DNA from: Suillus spraguei
Taxonomy: Eukaryota; Basidiomycota; Agaricomycetes; Boletales; Suillaceae
Length of the DNA: 64,000 nt
NCBI GenBank assembly: GCA_016800925.1
Contig: JABCPU010000081.1
Location: 62,001-126,000 of the forward strand
Reading direction: 5' to 3'
The position numbers and the translations under genes are program-made. The notes under the pieces are model-generated. The model saw only the letters and a list, made by a program, of their open reading frames with translations. It had not been told where the DNA came from and made no database searches. Below, piece after piece: positions 57,612 through 64,000 of this stretch (the first letter of the stretch is position 1; each line of letters begins with the position of its first letter).

Positions 57612-58637
57612 TTATAAAGTGGTTGCAACTCGGATAACCATCGGATTGCGAAGACTGCGAGCCGATTGCCAAACGAGCCAGGTGATCACGAGCATACCAA
57701 AGGTCAAGGTGAGTCTATTGAACGTAATGAGTTGACAGCCCAAGATGATCTCGACATACGCACATCTGAACAACAGCGAGGGCTGAAATTGCATATCAGT
57801 TTTTGCATATAACTCCCGTGACAGCTCACTAACCAAAGAGCATCTGCAATTGACCACAATACACCACTCCATCGCATGATCCACTCATGAACAAGCGAGG
57901 AAGTGCCTTGTTGAACAGACCTGCTCCGGCAACCCAGAATACCCATGTTACGAGTATCCAGATCGCCTGCGTACCTATAGATGCGATTGGACGCTTGGAC
58001 CACAATGGATCGAGGAAGAACAAAGTGTATGTGCCTGAGGTCACAGTCGTCCAACAGGCTGAAAACCTGTTTGACCGCATGCTCAATCACACATTATTTC
58101 AAATCGCAAAACAGACGCACAAGAGAAAGCGTACACCGCTGCGGGTAATGGGATCAGGTGCGTTGTTGTTGAAGCGAAATTGCAGCAACAACCAGGTGGC
58201 ATCTGCAACCTATTGTAATGAAGAGGTCATACACGTTTCTGCACGCGAGTTGGATTAATAATCTCACCTCTGCCAAGCTGACAGCCAGCAAGAATACATA
58301 CACGACTAAGCAAGACAAAGGCAAGGTGCGTGAACAACGAGGCAGCAGGGGATGAGGATAAACACCAACGTGGACCGTACTGCTGAACTCGTGCCCCGGA
58401 TATCTTATTGATAGTCCTTGGGTGTCGTTTTGAATGCCGATATAACAGGTAGAGTGGACAGAAGTAGATTAAGGCAAGCATGGGTGTCACCGCAGCTATG
58501 ACGCTCGAGATAGCACTCGTGTATATTCTCGAACTGCTGACATCGGGGAGAGTAGAAACTGTTGGGGAGCTCTGTAGTGCGAAAGAGCCAGAGGCGAGAG
58601 CACCAAGGATGCAGATTGATGAGGCAAAGGGGAGCAT
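57612..58637 (-). CDS. Multi-pass membrane protein (MARVEL-like), hypothetical
   Basis: Three or more exons on the minus strand. Exon 1 (58,637 to about 58,265) has a signal-like start MLPFASSICILGALASGSFA, a membrane segment AVTPMLALIYFCPLYLLY and another, SLFTHLAFVLLSRVCILAG. A middle exon (about 58,040-57,833) reads RPIASIGTQAIWILVTWVFW and VAGAGLFNKALP, then DGVVYCGQLQMLF. The last exons read ALAVVQ and LTLTFGMLVITWLVWQ, stop at 57,612. The W-x-FW-AGA and YCGQL patterns are common in basidiomycete four-helix proteins of unknown role. Joints between exons 1 and 2 are unclear. Confidence 0.6.
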
Positions 58638-60150
58638 TTCGACCAGCTAGACACATAAACGTTGGTATTTAGTTAGCCAAAAAAACGGACTCGACGTACC
58701 GAAAGTGTTCGTTTACGACCGAGTGTAAGTTTCTTTGCAGTCGGTGCAGTTGTTGAAGTCCACCTGAGAGACCACTCTGATAGAGGAAAGAAGACAAGGA
58801 GGGATGTAGCCTTGAGCCGACGAGCCCTCATCGTCTACTTGCAAGGGTGTTGCGGAAGAAGCGTAGACATGCTGATAGAGCATGCAGAAAACGTGTTTCG
58901 CGTGATACTGTAGAAATATATGGATTTATGTTTATGAGCGCATCTTGAGGATACGAATGTGCCATGAGACAAATGTAATACTACGGCACGGGTAAATCGA
59001 TCTTTTGGGAATCTTGAATGCACTGTGATGTGGAGCTTGAGTTACTCTGACTTGCTGTATACCGCCAAGGTTGAGAAGAGAATATATCGTTTACTTCGAG
59101 CTACATAGACCTGAGTGAGCGGGGTAAGCTCGGAGGTCCGGATCGAGAATGGTTTCAACTCGAAAATTGAATTGAGTTTGAGTTATACTTAGGTTCACAA
59201 TAAATATATCCATACATTTCGTAATACCTTTCGACCATTAATGAAATATTCATACTACAACATTTTCACTCGACTCTTCTTACCCCGGCTAGAGCCAATC
59301 CTCAGTAGACGGTTAGTATAGCTGCTGCGAGCAACATTTGTGACATATAGCCTCACATCAAGTCTACCAGCGATCCAGCTTCAAGTTATGAAGTGCTCAA
59401 CAGCCAGTTGGGCTCGATTACAGGGAGTTATCCTACCATATTAATATTGATAAAGCACTGGCACCGTGTCAATGAAGGAATTAAAACACGCATTTACGAT
59501 AAGTGCGTTTCTTGTCGGGTGACTTTTATGAACCAAACGATAGTCGTCGACCCAAGCATCAAGCTCATGAAGCTTGAAGTTTGAGGGTGGGCCTGAGAAT
59601 GTTCCGCAGTACACTAGATGGACAGCAAGCGTTACATATCTGCTGGATTTGACCCTCAAAGTAACTGTGCGGCGCTCAGCTTCTAATACTCATAGACTAG
59701 CATCAGGGAAATGTAATTCACTACAGAGTGCTACGTAGCACAATCAAACCCGCTGATTAGTACACAATATCTGGTCCAAACAGTTGATGAGCTAATGACT
59801 ACTTGTTCGAGGGACATTAATCTTTGCTGGACCCTGTACGCAGTCTTTTGCAAGTAACCGCCGCCGGAATCCGCTAGCTTCTCATTGGTTGGACTACCGC
59901 TTCCGAGCTCATCTCATTTCCAGATATATTAAATGAGGTACCAATAAGGTCCCCAAGTACTGCCATCGATTTACCAGCATTTTCCACCTCGATTCGACCC
60001 AATTCGCCACTGCGGGAACACTAAACCTCCATATTCAAATATATCGTACAGATTACTCGGTCGTCAAGACATGTTATTAGTCCCCGCTAGTAACACTCGA
60101 TTTAATTGAATTGAAAAAAAATTGTTCAGCATACAGATACTTAAACGGAC
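58638..60150. other. Intergenic region upstream of P450
   Basis: About 1.5 kb without a convincing gene; short ORFs at 58,835-59,023 and 59,393-59,659 are not supported. The last 280 bp (59,870-60,121) are repeated near the right edge of the window and probably hold the P450 promoter. Confidence 0.55.
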
Positions 60151-62268
60151 ATGTGGGACATCTTCGAACCGCACAACTCTTTCATCCCCACCATGTCGTC
60201 GGGCTGGATTGGCGCTTTGTTCTGTGCCACCCTTGTTGGCACAATCTGTTATGGCATAGGGAAGAGGAAAGTGTTTCCGCTGCCGCCGGGACCGCGGCCG
60301 CTGCCAATCATTGGCAATATCCTAGGGATCGACATCAGCGCTCCCTGGTTAGCATACACCGCATGGGGTAAACAATACGGTGCGTACCATGCCACGGCAA
60401 TACCCTCGAAAGTCACTACGACTATTTTGCTAAATGATCTCCTGGCAGGCGATATTGTATACTCCCATGTATTCGGTCAACACATAATTATAATCAACTC
60501 CGAGAAAGTAGCGAACGAACTTTTGGAGAAGCGGTCGTACAATTACTCCGACAGGCCAGACCTTCCAACAAATATTCTGTACGAGCTATAATTAACCAAC
60601 CAGCCAATGTAGTTCTTGACACAGCCTCTCTAATAGTTTCGGGCTCGGTTTCAACACCATACTCATGAGATACGGAGCTCGCTGGCGTTCCCAAAGAAGG
60701 ATATTCCATCAAGCATTCAGGGCAGACGCAGCTCTAAGTTACCGTCCAATGCAGGAGCAGAAGGCTCAACAGCTTGTCCGTGATATGCTTGATACCCCAC
60801 AGGAGTTCCTACACCATATTCACGTGTAAGTCCTCTCCCGCCGGTGCAGTCCATTATTAATACCGGGGTCATCTGCCAGATTTTCATCTTCTCTCATAAT
60901 GTTGGTTTCATATGACTATGAAACCAAGCACGATGACCCGTGGGTGGAACTCATCGGAAAATCACTCAGGTTGGCTGTGCAGGAGATCAAACCTGAGGTG
61001 GCTGCTATCCTCACCGCATTTCCAATTCGTGGGTCTTCAATCGCATTTTCTGGACTCAACTGGATATTGTTTATATAGTTCTTCGACTACCAGCATGGTT
61101 CCCTGGTATGTCGATCAAGAGGAAGGCCGCCCAATCACGAGAGTGGGTTCAAGAGTGGTTGAACGACCCTTTCCAGTATGTGCTCGAAAAAACGGTATGC
61201 TATCGAGTTCCTGTATATTCGCAACTAAGATATCCCCAAAGGTCGAAGGGACGGCACAGCCATCTATGGTTTCAGACGCCCTCAGACGGATCGATGGAAA
61301 AGGTACTGCTGATCAGCTAGCGATCATCAAGGAAAGTGCAGCCACAGCGTTTGGAGGTGAGAAGTCAGATACAGTGTGCCAGAATAATATTGACAATCGC
61401 TGTTCGAGAAGCAGCTTCCGAAACGGTATTCAATTTTCAAGGAATCCATCTAGCGCTGCTCTAATTTTTACTCAGACGACTTCGATATTACAAGTATTTG
61501 TCCTCGCCATGGTGCTCTTCCCGGAAGTGCAAGCGAAAGCCCAGACTGTGATTGATGCCGTCGTTGGTACGTCAAGGTTGCCGACTTTCGAAGATAGATC
61601 GTCCCTCCAATATATCGATGCTATCCTCCGGGAAACTCTTCGTTGGCACCCAATTTTACCCCTATGTGTGTGTACAGTTTTCAGGCGTTCGTCCATTTCT
61701 TACGGAATCGTGTAGCGGTAATACATGCATCAGTGGATAGCGATATCTTCGAGGGATACTATATTCCCAAAGGTACGAAGTCTCGTGCTTTCTGATGAAG
61801 TTCCTTGCTGACTCCATAAACAGGTGCCACCGTTATACCGAATGTGTGGTGAGCCCGCATGTCCAAGGGATCATCCAATTGCCAACTGTTTTATAGGGCA
61901 ATGACACGAAATGAAGAGAAATATCCGAATCCTTCGCAGTTCTCACCCGAGCGCTTCTTGGATGCCGATGGCAACCTCAATGACGACACCGTCAATATGG
62001 CCTTTGGATTTGGAAGAAGGTTTGTTATGATATCTCTTTTTTCATGCGGCACTGAATATCCTTGCGATACTGCAGGATTTGCGTTGGCCGACATCTTGCG
62101 GACGCGTCTCTATGGATAGCAGTGGCTTGCCTACTTGCTAGGTTTAAATTTTCGAAACAAATCGATGCGGACGGGAAGACGGTCGAGTTCGAACCACGAT
62201 GGTCCAGTGGCATGGCAATGTGCGTTCGCCCCCGTTCCTCTGTATCTCGACTTATAAGACTTCTTTAG
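60151..62268 (+). CDS. Cytochrome P450 monooxygenase
   Basis: Twelve exons join exactly to 514 aa (60,151-60,379; 60,449-60,578; 60,637-60,825; 60,880-61,028; 61,079-61,194; 61,230-61,356; 61,409-61,425; 61,476-61,665; 61,716-61,772; 61,824-61,848; 61,897-62,019; 62,076-62,268). N-terminal membrane anchor SGWIGALFCATLVGTICYGI, hinge FPLPPGPRPLPIIGN. I-helix AASETTTS (canonical AGxET has Ala for Gly here), K-helix ETLRWHP (ExxR), PERF region FSPERFLD, haem loop FGFGRRICVGRHLA with the Cys ligand split by intron 11. It resembles the large basidiomycete families near CYP64/O-methylsterigmatocystin oxidoreductase, ER-bound, substrate unknown. A second start, MSSG at 60,193, is possible. Confidence 0.94.
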
Positions 62269-63740
62269 TCACCCACATCCCTTTCCGTGCAGCGTCACTC
62301 CAAGGCTTCGCAAGGTAGATATATGATTATTAGTTTAGGTATTTCGATCAAAGGGACGATTTTTTTTACATATAGTAATTACTTGTGGCTTCGGTTTTCA
62401 CTCCTTTCCTGGTATTTTTCACACTCGTTGCAATGACATTCTTTTTCGCCAAGAACGCGTTAATCAAGAAGTGAAGGAGATGTTCCTGTCATTATAAACT
62501 ACACTTAGCGTCTCTTATACGTGAAGCATCAATATATATATTCATCGATCGTAAAGGCATACATGACCGTTCCTCGAAACAAGCATTAGCACTGAGAGAG
62601 AAGAATTTGGCTGATATTCAGCCCTACTCTTTGATGATTCGAGGAATAATCCCGGGTCTTTTGAGCTGATATAAAAGTGATGAATCTTCGGTAAGAGCAT
62701 GGCCATGTGGAGGACCACAAAGGCTGGCAAGGTAGAAGGTGATAAAAACACGGGGTACCGCCGCAAGGTCCTAGAGATCAGCGAGTCGTAAGGGGAGCAA
62801 GTGCGAGGCCTGTTGCTGCCGCTGCGCAAATTATCAAGATAGTGACTGCATCCATCCAAAAGCGAGCACAATCGACATCTTCATCCACATCCTCCTCTTT
62901 GACTTTATCGGCACTATCAACGGGGGCGTGCACGGCACCCAACCCTTGCTCGATCCAACGACAGTGACGTGCCGAGCGTCGTAGTGCCTCGGACAGGACG
63001 CGTGACGCTCGTCGAGATGGAGGCCTTGCATATGGATCGCTTTGAGGTGTTCAAAGTTACGTGTGATGCGAGCAAGGTACTTTGGAGTGAGATGGGTGAT
63101 TTGGTAGATAAACCTGAGGCTGAAACCTACCTCGGATGGTTGACGTCCAGCATCGTCTACGCCAAATCCTTTTTCGACTCGGGAACGACCGAAGGGTGAT
63201 GTGCTAAAGCCCTCGGAAGGTCTGGAGATCTGAAACTTCCTACTAGTACTCCCTCACAAGCCCTCCCCAACCGTAAGCTACCCTGTTCATGGGTCATGGT
63301 CACCGAATGTAGCTGGCCAGTCACAATTATTGGACGTGGTTGCAGTTGTGCGACGGAACCTGGTACTCCCACTAGGTATACTATGGGGCCCAAGTGAGGA
63401 CTGATGGAGACGGTTTTACTGGAGGTCCTGCTCACACGTCTTTGCCATTGGGGATGTATTTTCGGTATGCGGACTCATCAGGATTACACCAGCAAGAACC
63501 TTTTCGGTTCTTCATTCTGAGTACGAGCATACGCTTAGTAGGGTAGTTCAATTACAGGAGCATCAAATTAGCAGAAAAGCGGCGATCACATGGAGCGCAG
63601 TTGGAGTTCACGTAAAGCACCCACTTGGGGGTATGTAACATGTTGATATGAATTTCTTCCGCGGTATCAAAAGTTCCGTCCTTACATAATAATTGGAGAT
63701 ATCGGATATCTAACTGGTCGTGTACCTAGTCACTTGTTGT
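62269..63740. other. Intergenic region downstream of P450
   Basis: Only short ORFs (plus 62,969-63,199; minus 63,157-63,435 and 62,542-62,871). The plus ORF reads LVEMEALHMDRFEVFKV and could be a piece of a gene, but no domain or splice pattern supports it. Confidence 0.4.
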
Positions 63741-64000
63741 CAGTGTGTATAATCTCTAGCTTCTCATTGACTGGACTACCAGTCCGTATAACTTCTGAAC
63801 TCGTTTCAACATCGCGAGGTATGATGAATTCCGCTTATTCTAGTTAGTCCGAACTGCGTCGACTGATCACCCCGATTCGATTCGCCTCCTGAAAGTCCAG
63901 GCCAGGTGACCCACCGATTACTCGATCGTCAAAATAGGTTAGTCCCCGCTAGTAATACACTATTTAATATTACAATTGAATTGAAAAAAAAAAATGCTTA
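63741..64000 (+). promoter_or_regulatory. Repeated P450 promoter at window edge
   Basis: Matches 59,870-60,121 in order: 'agcttctcattg.ctggactacc', 'cgattactcg.tcgtcaa', 'ttagtccccgctagtaa', 'aattgaattgaaaaaaa'. In the first copy the P450 ATG lies about 30-40 bp after the A-run, so a paralogous gene probably begins just beyond 64,000. Confidence 0.65.

Noticed and set aside
58835..59659. Small ORFs upstream of the P450
   Set aside because: Under 75 aa, no splice partners, no domain, stop-rich surroundings.
62834..63435. Possible gene pair right of the P450
   Set aside because: Overlapping short ORFs on both strands with no recognised domain or intron pattern.

Overview
The window looks like a chromosome segment from a mushroom-forming basidiomycete (Agaricomycetes). 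Host genes are cut by many GT-AG introns of about 45-70 bp. The families present (14-repeat NACHT-WD40 receptors, zinc-finger PARPs, a NADAR protein, an A1 pepsin, a short-intron P450) are typical of that group. All calls come from reading the sequence; no database search was run.

Layout. (1) 1-24,127 is a nest of transposons. A PIF/Harbinger transposase is split by two solo LTRs that have perfect 5-bp target duplications. Two minus-strand and one plus-strand Ty3/Gypsy elements of one family follow, two of them head to head. Then come a truncated Tad-like LINE and a partial LTR. (2) 24,128-28,196 holds weak ORFs and two non-autonomous terminal-inverted-repeat elements. (3) 28,197-29,650 is a six-exon secreted aspartic protease with altered active-site motifs. 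(4) 30,378-52,290 is a tandem duplication of a convergent NLR/NADAR pair. Between the two units lie a broken third NLR copy, carrying a 1.8-kb TIR insertion, and a relic of a non-reducing polyketide synthase. (5) 52,661-56,259 holds two complete PARP-type ADP-ribosyltransferase genes with a zinc-finger relic between them; the first is divergent from NADAR copy 2. (6) 56,632-62,268 is ordinary: cytochrome c, a multi-pass membrane protein and a complete 12-exon P450. (7) The last 250 bp repeat the P450 promoter, so a second copy probably starts just past the edge.

How the parts may work together. The NLR (Goodbye-like N-terminus, NACHT ATPase, 14 near-identical WD40 repeats) has the architecture of fungal non-self receptors such as HET-E/HNWD. 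It sits next to a NADAR gene (ADP-ribose chemistry) and two PARPs (which make ADP-ribose conjugates). After the duplication each unit decayed in the opposite member: NLR1 and NADAR2 are open, while NLR2 and NADAR1 are broken. This leaves one of each. A receptor plus ADP-ribose 'write/erase' locus is the most interesting candidate system here; the functional link is inference from position and families only.
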